Shown here one piece after another: positions 23,574 to 31,437 of a DNA stretch of 32,705 nucleotides. Position 1 is the first letter of the stretch; each line of letters opens with the position of its first letter. The translations under genes were made by a program, and so were the position numbers. The notes beneath the pieces are model-generated. The model saw only the letters and a list, made by a program, of their open reading frames with translations. It had not been told where the DNA came from and did no database searches. This DNA is from Anaerolineae bacterium (lineage in GTDB: Bacteria; Chloroflexota; Anaerolineae; Aggregatilineales; UBA2796), in the NCBI GenBank assembly GCA_019637615.1, contig JAHBVJ010000055.1, positions 1-32,705 of the forward strand. The letters are read 5' to 3'.

Positions 23574-24644
23574 GTGAGCGTGCCTGAGTTCGCCAGCGTT
23601 CTCGATGTTTTTCGCCGGACATTTCCCGCTGGATTGGTCAGCGCTGAGGCCGTGCGGCAGTTGGCAGAGGCGGTTGGCGATCTGCCGGATGCCCTCAGCG
23701 CAGGGTATATCCTTGAATGCCGTCTGAACGACGATGCGCATGTCGATCTGGGAATCGTGGTTGATCCGGCGATCAATCAGGGAAGATCGTTGTTATCAGG
23801 CAGTGAGTTGCCGGAACGCGTTCAGATTGATCCGATCTGGCAGCGGATAGCCACCTTCGCGCGGCAGTGGACAGATGAGCAGTCGCCAGTGCATGAACAA
23901 ATCGCGACGATCTGGCTCGAATTTGATATAGACGGCACGCTGCACCCTCGACCTAGCTTTTTCTTCGGCCCGCATCCTGACACGTGGAAAAAGATCGCGT
24001 CACAGGCAACCAGTGATTCGTCATTTCAAGCGCTGATTGAGCCGCTACGGATGCTTCTCCCTACGTTGGGCGGGACAGACTTGCTGGAAGGGTGTTTCTC
24101 GTCGGTGCCGAAGAATGCCGAAGTGTTTCAGCTCGGGTTGATGCTGCCGCGCGGATCGAATGCCGTGCGGTTGTGTGTACGTGGTAAGCCGGACGCGGAA
24201 CTGATGCGATATTTGCCGCGTATCGGGTGGGAGGGCGATGCCACTAACCTACATGCGGTGTTGATAGCGTTGGCAGGGCTGGTGGATAACATCGGATTGG
24301 ACGCGGATGTGGGCACCTCGATTGGCAAGCGGATCGGGATCGAATGCCGCTTCGATCAATGGCGGCAACCCACCCAAGAGCCGCGCTGGAAAGCCTTCCT
24401 CGATTATCTGGTGAGCATCAAGGTATGTACGACTGCCAAACGCGATGCGCTGTTAGCGTGGCCTTCGACTGGCTATCATCGCTTCCCCGAAGATCGGTTG
24501 CCGCGCGTGTTGATCCGTGCCCTAAATCACATCAAGATCGTGATCGAGCCGGAGAAACCGTTGGAAGCTAAGGCGTATTTATGGTTCGGTACGCGCTCGG
24601 CGGATTATATGAAAGCGCGACAAGAGGGACGTAACAGCGGCTAG
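23574..24644 (+). CDS. Protein of unknown function, 356 residues
   Basis: The GTG at 23574 directly follows the stop of the peptidase gene; a second in-frame GTG at 23580 has better spacing from GGAAG (23566-23570). The start is therefore uncertain by two codons. The product appears cytoplasmic, with no signal peptide or membrane helix. It is rich in alternating hydrophobic strands and ends in a well-ordered segment (LPRVLIRALNHIKIVIEP, then KAYLWFG). I do not recognise a family or a catalytic motif. The zero-base spacing makes co-expression with the M23-propeller protein likely, although their predicted locations differ. Confidence 0.8.
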   Translation: MSVPEFASVLDVFRRTFPAGLVSAEAVRQLAEAVGDLPDALSAGYILECRLNDDAHVDLGIVVDPAINQGRSLLSGSELPERVQIDPIWQRIATFARQWTDEQSPVHEQIATIWLEFDIDGTLHPRPSFFFGPHPDTWKKIASQATSDSSFQALIEPLRMLLPTLGGTDLLEGCFSSVPKNAEVFQLGLMLPRGSNAVRLCVRGKPDAELMRYLPRIGWEGDATNLHAVLIALAGLVDNIGLDADVGTSIGKRIGIECRFDQWRQPTQEPRWKAFLDYLVSIKVCTTAKRDALLAWPSTGYHRFPEDRLPRVLIRALNHIKIVIEPEKPLEAKAYLWFGTRSADYMKARQEGRNSG

Positions 24645-24649
24645 AAACG

Positions 24650-24671
24650 AAAAAGGCAGGGAACCCTGCCT
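24650..24671 (-). terminator. Rho-independent terminator of the DUF35 gene
   Basis: On the minus strand AGGCAGGG pairs with CCCTGCCT (the inner pairs form a tight loop), followed by TTTTT. It lies 32 bases past the stop at 24704. The plus strand lacks a T-run, so the convergent 356-residue gene may have no own terminator. Confidence 0.75.
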
Positions 24672-24703
24672 CAACATAACGAATGGATTGTCGAGCGGCG
24701 TGA

Positions 24704-25102
24704 TTAGTTGCGCACGACGGCTGGACGGAATTTGTAACCGTAGACGATCATGCCTTGCGGCCCTTCCGCTTTGAGCTTGCGCGTGACCATCTCGACGCGC
24801 ATCCCGATCTCCGGTTCGCTGTCAAAGTCGGTCAACTGCGCGGTGAGCATTGGCCCTTCATCCAGCTTGACGATCGCCAACACATACGGCGCTTGCTCTT
24901 CAAAGCCCGCTGGCGCATCGGTGATGGTCGTGAAGCTGAAAATTTCGCCTTTGCCACTGAATTGATGCACTGTTTTTGCCTCCGCCTCACAGTTGGGACA
25001 GACATCTCGCGGCGGGAAAATATAGTGCGAACAATGCGGGCACTGCTCACCTACCAGCGCATAGCGTTGGGCTTTGGTACGCCAATTCTGAGAGATCTGC
25101 AT
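24704..25102 (-). CDS. DUF35 OB-fold protein with rubredoxin-like zinc ribbon
   Basis: This 132-residue protein has the two-part DUF35 layout. An N-terminal helix and zinc ribbon carry Cys21/24/35/38 (CPHC and CPNC). An OB-fold follows from about 45 (GKGEIFSFTTITDAP through PYVLAIVKLDEGPMLTAQL). Relatives act as partners of thiolases, HMG-CoA synthases or other acyl-CoA enzymes, where they help bind the CoA substrate. No such enzyme lies in the window, so the partner is unknown. The ATG at 25102 has AGGG about eight bases upstream. It lies 30 bases after its zinc-ribbon-only paralogue and is closed by the terminator at 24650-24671. Confidence 0.9.
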   Translation of the reverse strand: MQISQNWRTKAQRYALVGEQCPHCSHYIFPPRDVCPNCEAEAKTVHQFSGKGEIFSFTTITDAPAGFEEQAPYVLAIVKLDEGPMLTAQLTDFDSEPEIGMRVEMVTRKLKAEGPQGMIVYGYKFRPAVVRN

Positions 25103-25132
25103 GAGTGTTCCCTACACTAACGTTACGACAGG

Positions 25133-25330
25133 TTAACGGGCAGCGCGGAGTTCTTCCGACGTAACCGCAAGCGCTTCAAATTTGCCAGCCAGCTTGGCCT
25201 TCATTTCGGCTTCGCGGCAATGCGGGCAAACTTCACGTGGGGGGAACGTAACCTTCTGGCAAGTCTCGCACTTGATACCCTCTAACCGATAACGCTGCGC
25301 CTTGAGCCGCCAGTTTTGTGCAATGTTCAT
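25133..25330 (-). CDS. Zinc-ribbon-only paralogue of the DUF35 protein
   Basis: The start ATG at 25330 has GAGG five to six bases upstream; the frame upstream is open but lacks family features. The 65-residue product matches the N-terminus of the neighbouring DUF35 protein (both have QNW, KAQRY and FPPR) with cysteines at the same positions (21, 24, 35, 38). It ends after about 20 further residues without an OB-fold. It looks like a tandem duplicate reduced to the helix and ribbon. It has its own ribosome binding site and no internal stop, so it is probably a functional small protein rather than a pseudogene. The 25331-25553 interval upstream holds only a 10-bp inverted repeat (25438-25447 with 25522-25531). 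Confidence 0.82.
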   Translation of the reverse strand: MNIAQNWRLKAQRYRLEGIKCETCQKVTFPPREVCPHCREAEMKAKLAGKFEALAVTSEELRAAR

Positions 25331-25553
25331 TGTGTCCTCATCCTCTACCTGAACGCGTCCCCGAATTTGTTGAGGGGTGTTTACCGCGCTTGGTTTGTTC
25401 TTTGCGTCACAAACATGCCCAAAATATAGCGGTTTGGGACTCTCAAAAACTATCATTACGCAGTCTGAGAGCTTTCAAAAGCCTTCAAGAGAGGGGATTG
25501 TGATAGTCCAGTAACGGTCAATTTGAGAGTCATGCCAAGCCCTTGTGCAGTTA

Positions 25554-26990
25554 TCACAACAGGCCACAGAAGCGTTGATAGGCCGTTTCCCATACCTCCG
25601 AATCTTGAGGTTGATAGATCGTCAACGGGAACGAGTCGCTGATCAGACGGCGACCTTCATGCACAGAGGCCAACTCACCCAAGGCGATCAACTGCGAAAT
25701 GGCATTGCCGAGCGCGGTCGCTTCGACTGGCCCCGCCAGCACCGGACGCCCCATCGCGTTCGCTGCCATTTGACACAACAGCGCGTTTTGCGATCCGCCA
25801 CCCACGATATGAACCGCTTCGACGCGCCGCCCGGTCAGCGCGATTTCGAGATCAAGCACATAGCGGTACTTGAGGGCGAGGCTTTCGAAAATGCAGCGGG
25901 ACAACGCGCCGATGGACGCAGGGATAGGCTGACCCTTGCGCTGGCAAAAATCGCGTATCCGCGCGGGCATGTCGCCGGGAGCCAAGAAGGTCGAGTCATC
26001 AGGGTCAACCAGCGAGACGAACGGATCGGCTTGCTTGGCTAGTTCAGCGAGTTCGCCGTAGCTGTGTTCATACCCTTCCGCATCCCAGACACGTTTGGAC
26101 TGCTGGATCAGCCATAATCCCATGATGTTCTTGAGGAAGCGGACAGTCTTGCCGTACCCACCTTCGTTGGTCACGTTGGCGCGTAACGCCGCCTCGTTGA
26201 TCACGGGTGCGGGTAGTTCCATACCGAGAAGTGACCATGTACCGGAGGAAATGTAGGCGAAATGCTCAGTCTGGGCAGGAACGCCGACGACGGCACTCCC
26301 CGTATCATGATGTGGGGCGACAACGACAGGAATGTCCCCCATGGTGCCGAGAATCTGACCGGGGTTGACAACCTCACCAAAGATATGCGTCGGGATATGT
26401 AGGCGGTTGAGCAGATCGGTCGCCCACGCTCCTGTCTGGACGTTGAAGCATTGAGTTGTAGTGGCATTGGTGTATTCGAGGATGCGCACGCCCGTCAGCC
26501 AATAGTAAAGCAGATCAGGCACGGTCAGGAAATGAGCCGCTTCCTTCAAAGCGGGATGATCCGCTTTGACCATGCTGGCAAGCTGATACAGCGTATTAAG
26601 CTGCATGAACTGGATGCCTGTTTGCGCAAAGACTTCGGCGCGTGGCACCTGTTCGAGCACGTACTCAACCATGCCATCGGTGCGGTGATCGCGATAGTGA
26701 ACGGGATTACCGATCAGATGACCAGCGCGATCCAAGAGACCGAAATCAACCGCCCATGTATCGAGGCCAATCGAATCGATGTGATGCTGGCTAGTAGCTT
26801 TCGCGATTCCATCCTGTACATCGTGCCAGAGCCGCAAAATATCCCAATGTATGGTGTCGTGGACTTGCACGGACACGTTCGGAAAGCGATGAAGTTCGTT
26901 GATAGTCAGGCGTTTGCCATCAAAGGCAACCCCGATGGCGCGTCCGCTTTCGGCACCAATGTCGATAGCTAATACAGTTCTGTTGGTCAT
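25554..26990 (-). CDS. rhaB: Rhamnulokinase-like FGGY carbohydrate kinase
   Basis: This 478-residue kinase fits RhaB in length and sequence: phosphate-1 loop AIDIGAESGRAIG at 8-20, substrate region TWAVDFGLLD and VHYRDHRT, the catalytic Asp in APHHDTGSAVVGVPA, SSGTWSLLG, and the adenosine motif HIVGGGSQN. RhaB phosphorylates L-rhamnulose with ATP in the cytoplasm. No rhamnose isomerase or aldolase gene is in the window, so a related deoxy-ketose substrate is possible. The ATG at 26990 has AGGA about six bases upstream. The frame remains open far upstream, but that 141-residue extension lies opposite the Thr/Pro coding region of the next gene and is not real. It starts 50 bases after the pseudo-peptidase gene. 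Confidence 0.88.
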   Translation of the reverse strand: MTNRTVLAIDIGAESGRAIGVAFDGKRLTINELHRFPNVSVQVHDTIHWDILRLWHDVQDGIAKATSQHHIDSIGLDTWAVDFGLLDRAGHLIGNPVHYRDHRTDGMVEYVLEQVPRAEVFAQTGIQFMQLNTLYQLASMVKADHPALKEAAHFLTVPDLLYYWLTGVRILEYTNATTTQCFNVQTGAWATDLLNRLHIPTHIFGEVVNPGQILGTMGDIPVVVAPHHDTGSAVVGVPAQTEHFAYISSGTWSLLGMELPAPVINEAALRANVTNEGGYGKTVRFLKNIMGLWLIQQSKRVWDAEGYEHSYGELAELAKQADPFVSLVDPDDSTFLAPGDMPARIRDFCQRKGQPIPASIGALSRCIFESLALKYRYVLDLEIALTGRRVEAVHIVGGGSQNALLCQMAANAMGRPVLAGPVEATALGNAISQLIALGELASVHEGRRLISDSFPLTIYQPQDSEVWETAYQRFCGLL

Positions 26991-27040
26991 GTCTTTCCTG
27001 CTCAATCCGTAAAATAAGTATGAGCTGTCAGTCGCAGCGC

Positions 27041-28666
27041 TTACCGACGGCGACGTAGCACGAACCCTAACACGAGCGCGACCACAACCACCACAAAGGC
27101 GACGACACCAATCAACAGCAGCGGAGAACGCGTTAGGGTGATCAGCGGCCCTTCCGGTGTCGGTGTGGGACGCGGTGTTGGTGAACGCAAACTGCCCGGT
27201 GGACGCGCTGTATTGGTTTCCGTCGGCGGGATGTCCGTGAACGTCACCAAGGGCGGATTCGTCGGCACAGGACTCGGCGTTTTGGTGATCGTCGGGATCG
27301 ATGAAGTTGGCGAACGCGTCAAGGTCGGCGCGGGCGTGTTCGTGCGCGTGGCCGTGAGCGCAAGATAAGGCGTCCAGTTGACCGCGGCATCCGCGTCTTC
27401 CGTGAACAACCACCGCTGCCAGTCCGAGTAAAATTGCTGCTCATCAGTGCCGAGGGTTGAAAGCGCGGCTTTGAACGCGTACACATCACTGATCTCAGCC
27501 GCCAAGGTAAACGGCGCATCCGCTCCATAGCGGGAGGCCATGAACGCGATCATCAGGTAGCTTTGCGACCGCCACAGTTCGATGGATGACAGATCCGCCG
27601 GATTGACATCGAGCGCGGCAAGTGGCAACAGGCTGTTGGTGCGGCTGGCATCACGGGCGATTTGTAAAGCACGTACCTGTCCGCTCGGTTGGTAGAGCTG
27701 GAATAGCCCTTCGCGGAACCACGCGGGCGGATCACTGGCACGCCAGAAGCGTTCATACGCCTCGCGGATCATCAGATCTGCGATCTGGTTTTGCAATTGT
27801 TCGAGACTTGAGTTGGCGCGTTCGACCACTTGATAGCCTTGCGCGTGGTAGACGGCAATCGCATTATCGATAAGACACGGGTAAAAGCCCGCCGTGCTCC
27901 GCACCTGAATATACAGCAGATCGTCGGGGCCAGTGATGCCATCGCAAAATTTGTAGCCGGGGTCGTAGATGATGAATTTGTAGCGCAGGTCGAGACCCGT
28001 TTGCTGGCGCAGTTTGTCCAGCACACGCGACGCATTCGTCTGGAGCACACCGATGGATAGCGACGGATTGTGGCTATACAGTTGCAAACCGTCGGCCTCG
28101 CTGCCAATGTTGCGCCATGCGAGAATGCCTTTGTCGCCAGCCAGTGGGCGAATGTCTTGGAAGATAAAGCCGCTGAGGACATTGGCGGTGACATTTTCGC
28201 GCAGACTGACCGTCCAATCGAAGTTCACATAGCTGAACAGCATCGGCGCGGTTGCTGGATCGATCCGCCACGGGTAGGAAATGACGCTCAATTTCTCTTT
28301 TACCTGCGCCAAATCCGTGTCAGTCGGATCGACTTCTGCCGTGACATCCAACCCGCTCTCGGCCTGATAAATATGTACTCTGGCGCTGCGCACGCGCTCT
28401 AAGGGTACATCGAGCATCACTTGCACCATCACAACTGCCGGAAAAGCAGGTTCGACACCCGTCCCCGCGATGAACGGCGCACCCGTTACGCGCAGTGTCG
28501 CCGTAGGCGGCTGGCGGTTGACGGGTGTGTTGGTTTGCGTGGCAGTGCTGGTGATGGCGGGCGTCGGCGTACTCTGCGCATAGGCGGCCTCTAACCTCAA
28601 CGTGATCGGGATGATCACAAGGAGGGTTAGCAGCAAGATAGTGACCGGATGGAGGGAACGCCGCAC
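27041..28666 (-). CDS. Secreted membrane-anchored peptidase-MA-like protein with degenerate active site
   Basis: The 541-residue protein starts at a GTG with GGAG seven bases upstream, 12 bases after the Nudix stop. A signal peptide (about 1-30, ending AAYA) is followed by a Thr/Pro linker, a large extracellular domain (about 55-430), a Thr/Pro stalk (about 437-512), one membrane helix (about 515-536) and an RRRR tail, so it is a type I surface protein. The extracellular domain has the PAWFREGLFQLY segment (314-325) characteristic of gluzincin-type Peptidase_MA domains. The zinc motif expected just upstream reads REAYE (301-305) instead of HExxH, so both histidines are missing. Cys241 and Cys264 may pair. 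A binding or scaffold role is more likely than proteolysis. Confidence 0.8.
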   Translation of the reverse strand: MRRSLHPVTILLLTLLVIIPITLRLEAAYAQSTPTPAITSTATQTNTPVNRQPPTATLRVTGAPFIAGTGVEPAFPAVVMVQVMLDVPLERVRSARVHIYQAESGLDVTAEVDPTDTDLAQVKEKLSVISYPWRIDPATAPMLFSYVNFDWTVSLRENVTANVLSGFIFQDIRPLAGDKGILAWRNIGSEADGLQLYSHNPSLSIGVLQTNASRVLDKLRQQTGLDLRYKFIIYDPGYKFCDGITGPDDLLYIQVRSTAGFYPCLIDNAIAVYHAQGYQVVERANSSLEQLQNQIADLMIREAYERFWRASDPPAWFREGLFQLYQPSGQVRALQIARDASRTNSLLPLAALDVNPADLSSIELWRSQSYLMIAFMASRYGADAPFTLAAEISDVYAFKAALSTLGTDEQQFYSDWQRWLFTEDADAAVNWTPYLALTATRTNTPAPTLTRSPTSSIPTITKTPSPVPTNPPLVTFTDIPPTETNTARPPGSLRSPTPRPTPTPEGPLITLTRSPLLLIGVVAFVVVVVALVLGFVLRRRR

Positions 28667-28678
28667 GCTTATACTCCG

Positions 28679-29140
28679 TTAGGTGAGAGACTGAACGCTG
28701 GCAAGCGTCTCGTTATCGGCGGCATAGATGAAATGCAGCGACGGGAAGGTGCCTTGCAAAGCCAATGGCAGCCAATGCGACGCATCCGCCCACATTTGCG
28801 AATAGGGAATTTCGTTGAAGGCAAACCACTGTGGTTTCATCTCTTCGCTTTCCCCCGGATCGCCGCGCCATTTATCTACACGATAGACTTGCACAATCAT
28901 ATCCCACTCTGGTTTAGCAGAGAATGAGAAGGTGAGCTGGCCCAAGTGCTGTAGATCGCGCTCCTCGATGGTGAGTCCGGCTTCTTCGCGCATCTCCCGA
29001 ACAACGGTCTGAGTCGGGGTTTCTTCGTCTTCCTGTTTGCCGCCGAAACCGGTGATCTTGCCTTCGCCAAAGCGGACTTTCTTCAACCCAAGCAGCACGC
29101 GTTCCTGCTTGATCGGCAGGCACAATACACTCTGTTGCAT
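28679..29140 (-). CDS. MTH1-like Nudix hydrolase (oxidised-nucleotide type)
   Basis: The 153-residue protein contains a perfect Nudix box (Gly34-x5-Glu40-x7-Arg48-Glu49-x2-Glu52-Glu53-x-Gly55). Along its length it resembles animal MTH1/NUDT1 more than short MutT: GFGGK, ESEEMKPQWF and IPYSQMWAD-type segments. MTH1 cleaves 8-oxo-dGTP and related oxidised purine nucleotides. Two purine-recognition positions differ: Thr30 stands where MTH1 has Asn33, and the MTH1 Asp119-Asp120 pair reads Asp119-Ala120, so specificity may differ. The ATG at 29140 is preferred over a TTG at 29149. It begins 5 bases after the proS stop (29146-29148), so the two are co-transcribed. Confidence 0.87.
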   Translation of the reverse strand: MQQSVLCLPIKQERVLLGLKKVRFGEGKITGFGGKQEDEETPTQTVVREMREEAGLTIEERDLQHLGQLTFSFSAKPEWDMIVQVYRVDKWRGDPGESEEMKPQWFAFNEIPYSQMWADASHWLPLALQGTFPSLHFIYAADNETLASVQSLT

Positions 29141-29145
29141 AACAC

Positions 29146-30918
29146 TCAACTTTCAAAGGGTACAGTGACAACCCGTGCAGCAAGTTCGGCGCGCAACGTA
29201 GCGATATGCGTTTGTACGCGCGCAACTAGTTGATCGACAGCGACATTTTCCGGTGCCTTGTCGCGCCGTAGTTTGATCTCTGGCCCGCCGCGTTTGAGCG
29301 CCCTTTCCCCCACCGTCACCCGAATCGGGAGACCGATCAGATCGGCATCTTTGAACTTCACGCCCGGTGTTTCCTCACGATCATCCAACAAGACTTCGAC
29401 TCCGGCAGCTTGCAAGTCGCGATAGAGTTGTTCGGTGATCGTCGCTGTTTCGCCTTCAGTTGCCAACTGGACAAGGTGAACATGGTAAGGCGCGATGCTG
29501 ATAGGCCAAATGAGGCCGTCGGCGTCGTTGTATTCTTCCGCCACACAGGCCAACAGCCGCCCAACCCCGATCCCGTACGATCCCATGATGACGGGTTTGC
29601 GTTCACCGTCTTTGTCCAAGAAGGTTGCGCCGAGGGCTTCAGTGTAGCGCGTACCTAGTTTGAAGATGTTGCCGATCTCGACGCCGCGCGAACTGGTCAA
29701 GGGGCTGCCGCAGCGGGGACACGCGTCGCCTTCGCGGGCAGCGGTGATGTCCGCGACAATATGCGGCGTATAATCGCGCCCGACGTTGGTATTCAGCAGG
29801 TGATAGCCCGCGTCGTTCGCACCAGCCACCAGATTAGGCGAGGTCATCACGGCGTCATCGACCACGATGATCATGTTGGGCGCTGTGATGCCAATGGGCG
29901 AGGCGTAACCGGGCACCGCTCCAATGGCAGTAATTTCCTCTTCACGCGCGGGACGCAAATCGCTGGCTTTGACGGCATTGCCGAGCTTAGTTTCATTGAC
30001 ATCCATATCGCCGCGCACGATGGCGAAGATGAATTTATCCTGCTTTTGCTCCCCGTCGGGGATGGTCGCCACCATGAAAACGGCTTTGGCGGTCTTGGCT
30101 TTTGGAACGTTGAGCAACTGCGCCAATGCTTCGATGGTTTTCGTGTCTGGCGTGGCAACTTTTTCTAGTGGCAGTAGCGCCTCTTGTGCGGCGGCAGGCT
30201 TACGGAAATTGGCAATCTGGCGGTTGGCGGCGTAGTGGCAGTTATCGCAGATCATGAGCGTATCTTCGCCAATCGGGTTCAGATACATATATTCGTGCGC
30301 CAAACTACCACCCATCATGCCGACATCGGAGCCGACCGCGACGGCAGGCAGCCCGCAGCGGTTGAAGATATTGAAATAAGCCTGATAGTGCGCACGGTAT
30401 TGCTTATCCAGCCCGTCCCAATCCGCGTCAAGGCTGTAGCTGTCTTTCATAGTGAACTCGCGCACGCGGATCAAGCCAGCGCGCGGGCGGGGATCGTCAC
30501 GCCATTTGGTTTGCAGATGGTAGATCATGGCGGGGAGCTGACGGTAAGAGCGAATTTCCTTGCGCACGAGGTCGGCAACCACTTCTTCATGTGTCATCGC
30601 CAGCACCATATCGCGGTCGTTCTTGTCCTTGAAGCGCCCCATCTCCGAGCCGATCTGATACCAGCGTCCGGTTTCTTGCCATAGCTCGGCGGGATGCACG
30701 ACGGGCATGGTGATCTCTTGCCCGCCGATGGCATTCATTTCCTCGCGGATGATGGTTTCGATCTTGGTGATGGTGCGCTTGGCAAGCGACATGGCGGTAA
30801 AAATGCCCGCCGCTAACTGCCGGATGTAGCCCGCACGCAGCAGCAGTTGATGACTGACAATTTCAGCTTCAGTGGGCACATCTCGCAGTGTCCGGCTGAA
30901 TAATTGACTCATGCGCAT
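29146..30918 (-). CDS. proS: Prolyl-tRNA synthetase, bacterial type with editing domain
   Basis: This class II synthetase charges tRNA-Pro in the cytoplasm. The 590-residue length fits the bacterial form. It contains a catalytic core with THEE at 109-112, motif 2 around WRDDPRPRAGLIRVREF (139-155), an inserted YbaK-like editing domain (about 225-390) that clears misacylated alanine, motif 3 GSYGIGVGRLLA from 446, and the HGTP anticodon-binding domain at the end. The ATG at 30918 is chosen; an upstream TTG at 30969 has no support, and a second ATG lies two codons downstream. The ribosome binding site is weak. A TATAAT lies 60 bases upstream, and the repeat block 31033-31365 sits behind that promoter. 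No T-box signature was seen. Confidence 0.96.
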   Translation of the reverse strand: MRMSQLFSRTLRDVPTEAEIVSHQLLLRAGYIRQLAAGIFTAMSLAKRTITKIETIIREEMNAIGGQEITMPVVHPAELWQETGRWYQIGSEMGRFKDKNDRDMVLAMTHEEVVADLVRKEIRSYRQLPAMIYHLQTKWRDDPRPRAGLIRVREFTMKDSYSLDADWDGLDKQYRAHYQAYFNIFNRCGLPAVAVGSDVGMMGGSLAHEYMYLNPIGEDTLMICDNCHYAANRQIANFRKPAAAQEALLPLEKVATPDTKTIEALAQLLNVPKAKTAKAVFMVATIPDGEQKQDKFIFAIVRGDMDVNETKLGNAVKASDLRPAREEEITAIGAVPGYASPIGITAPNMIIVVDDAVMTSPNLVAGANDAGYHLLNTNVGRDYTPHIVADITAAREGDACPRCGSPLTSSRGVEIGNIFKLGTRYTEALGATFLDKDGERKPVIMGSYGIGVGRLLACVAEEYNDADGLIWPISIAPYHVHLVQLATEGETATITEQLYRDLQAAGVEVLLDDREETPGVKFKDADLIGLPIRVTVGERALKRGGPEIKLRRDKAPENVAVDQLVARVQTHIATLRAELAARVVTVPFES

Positions 30919-30977
30919 GGGTGATACGCTGCCCCTTCGTGAACAGTAAGTGAACGTTAACCGTGACAACCCGGAGG

Positions 30978-30983
30978 ATTATA
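30978..30983 (-). promoter_or_regulatory. proS -10 box (TATAAT)
   Basis: A perfect TATAAT on the minus strand lies 59 bases upstream of the ATG. The -35 zone (TCACGA at 31006-31001, 17-base spacer) is poor, so an activator may be needed. Confidence 0.45.
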
Positions 30984-31032
30984 GCTTGCTCTCGATGATT
31001 TCGTGATGTTGATTTGGCAAGCGGGGCGGGGG

Positions 31033-31086
31033 AGTGCTTAGTGCTTAGTGCTTAGTGCTTAGTGCTTAGTGCTTAGTGCTTAGTGC
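31033..31086. repeat. Tandem heptamer repeat (AGTGCTT), 7 full copies plus 5 bases
   Basis: Seven uninterrupted identical AGTGCTT units run from 31033 to 31081, followed by AGTGC. The same heptamer, in another register, occurs twice at 401-414. It lies upstream of the proS promoter. Being perfect, it is a likely slippage locus. Confidence 0.95.
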
Positions 31087-31128
31087 AGCGTACATGTGGT
31101 CGGATGTAGTGTCAAGTTGGTGGTCGAA

Positions 31129-31365
31129 TCAGATCATTGGGAATGATCGAATCTAGCATTTGAGCGTGGGAATCAGATCATTTCGATTGGGTCAGGAAGG
31201 GTCAAATGATCTGAAAATGATCTAATTCAGCTGCTTAATTCAGATCATTTCTGCTACGAAATTTAGCAGAATTGTGATTCAGATCATTTGCTTATCAGCA
31301 TATCCCCAAATGATGCTCTGAATATCGATGAGTATTCAGAACGACGAAAGTATATCAGAACATTT
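31129..31365. repeat. Array of TCAGATCATTT motifs in mixed orientation
   Basis: Exact copies: 31173-31183 (+), 31204-31214 (-), 31240-31250 (+) and 31279-31289 (+). One-mismatch copies: 31129-31139 (+), 31215-31225 (-) and 31355-31365 (+). Degenerate copies: 31142-31150 (-, one base short) and 31308-31321 (-, three-base insertion). Spacing varies from 0 to about 35 bases. Opposed neighbours can form hairpins, for example 31173-31183 with 31204-31214 (11-bp stem, 20-base loop). Each full copy with an intact core contains GATC. Confidence 0.9.
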
Positions 31366-31400
31366 GAATGACGTCAAGACTAAGTTTTGCGGGTGATTCG

Positions 31401-31437
31401 AAAAAGATAAAACTGCCGCTGAGAATTCCCAGCGGCA
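31401..31437 (-). terminator. Rho-independent terminator of yeiH
   Basis: On the minus strand TGCCGCTG, an 8-base loop and CAGCGGCA are followed by GTTTTATCTTTTT. It lies 16 bases past the stop at 31453. Confidence 0.85.

Noticed and set aside
26991..27413. 141-residue N-terminal extension of the rhamnulokinase frame
   Set aside because: It lies within the Thr/Pro coding and membrane-helix region of the preceding gene on the same strand in another frame, and FGGY kinases begin at the MTNRTVLAIDIG start.
30919..31032. T-box riboswitch ahead of proS
   Set aside because: No AGGGTGGNACCGCG-like antiterminator or specifier stem was found between the promoter and the ATG.
31033..31365. CRISPR array
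   Set aside because: The 7-base units are contiguous without spacers, and the 11-base motifs are in both orientations with irregular gaps; no cas gene is present.
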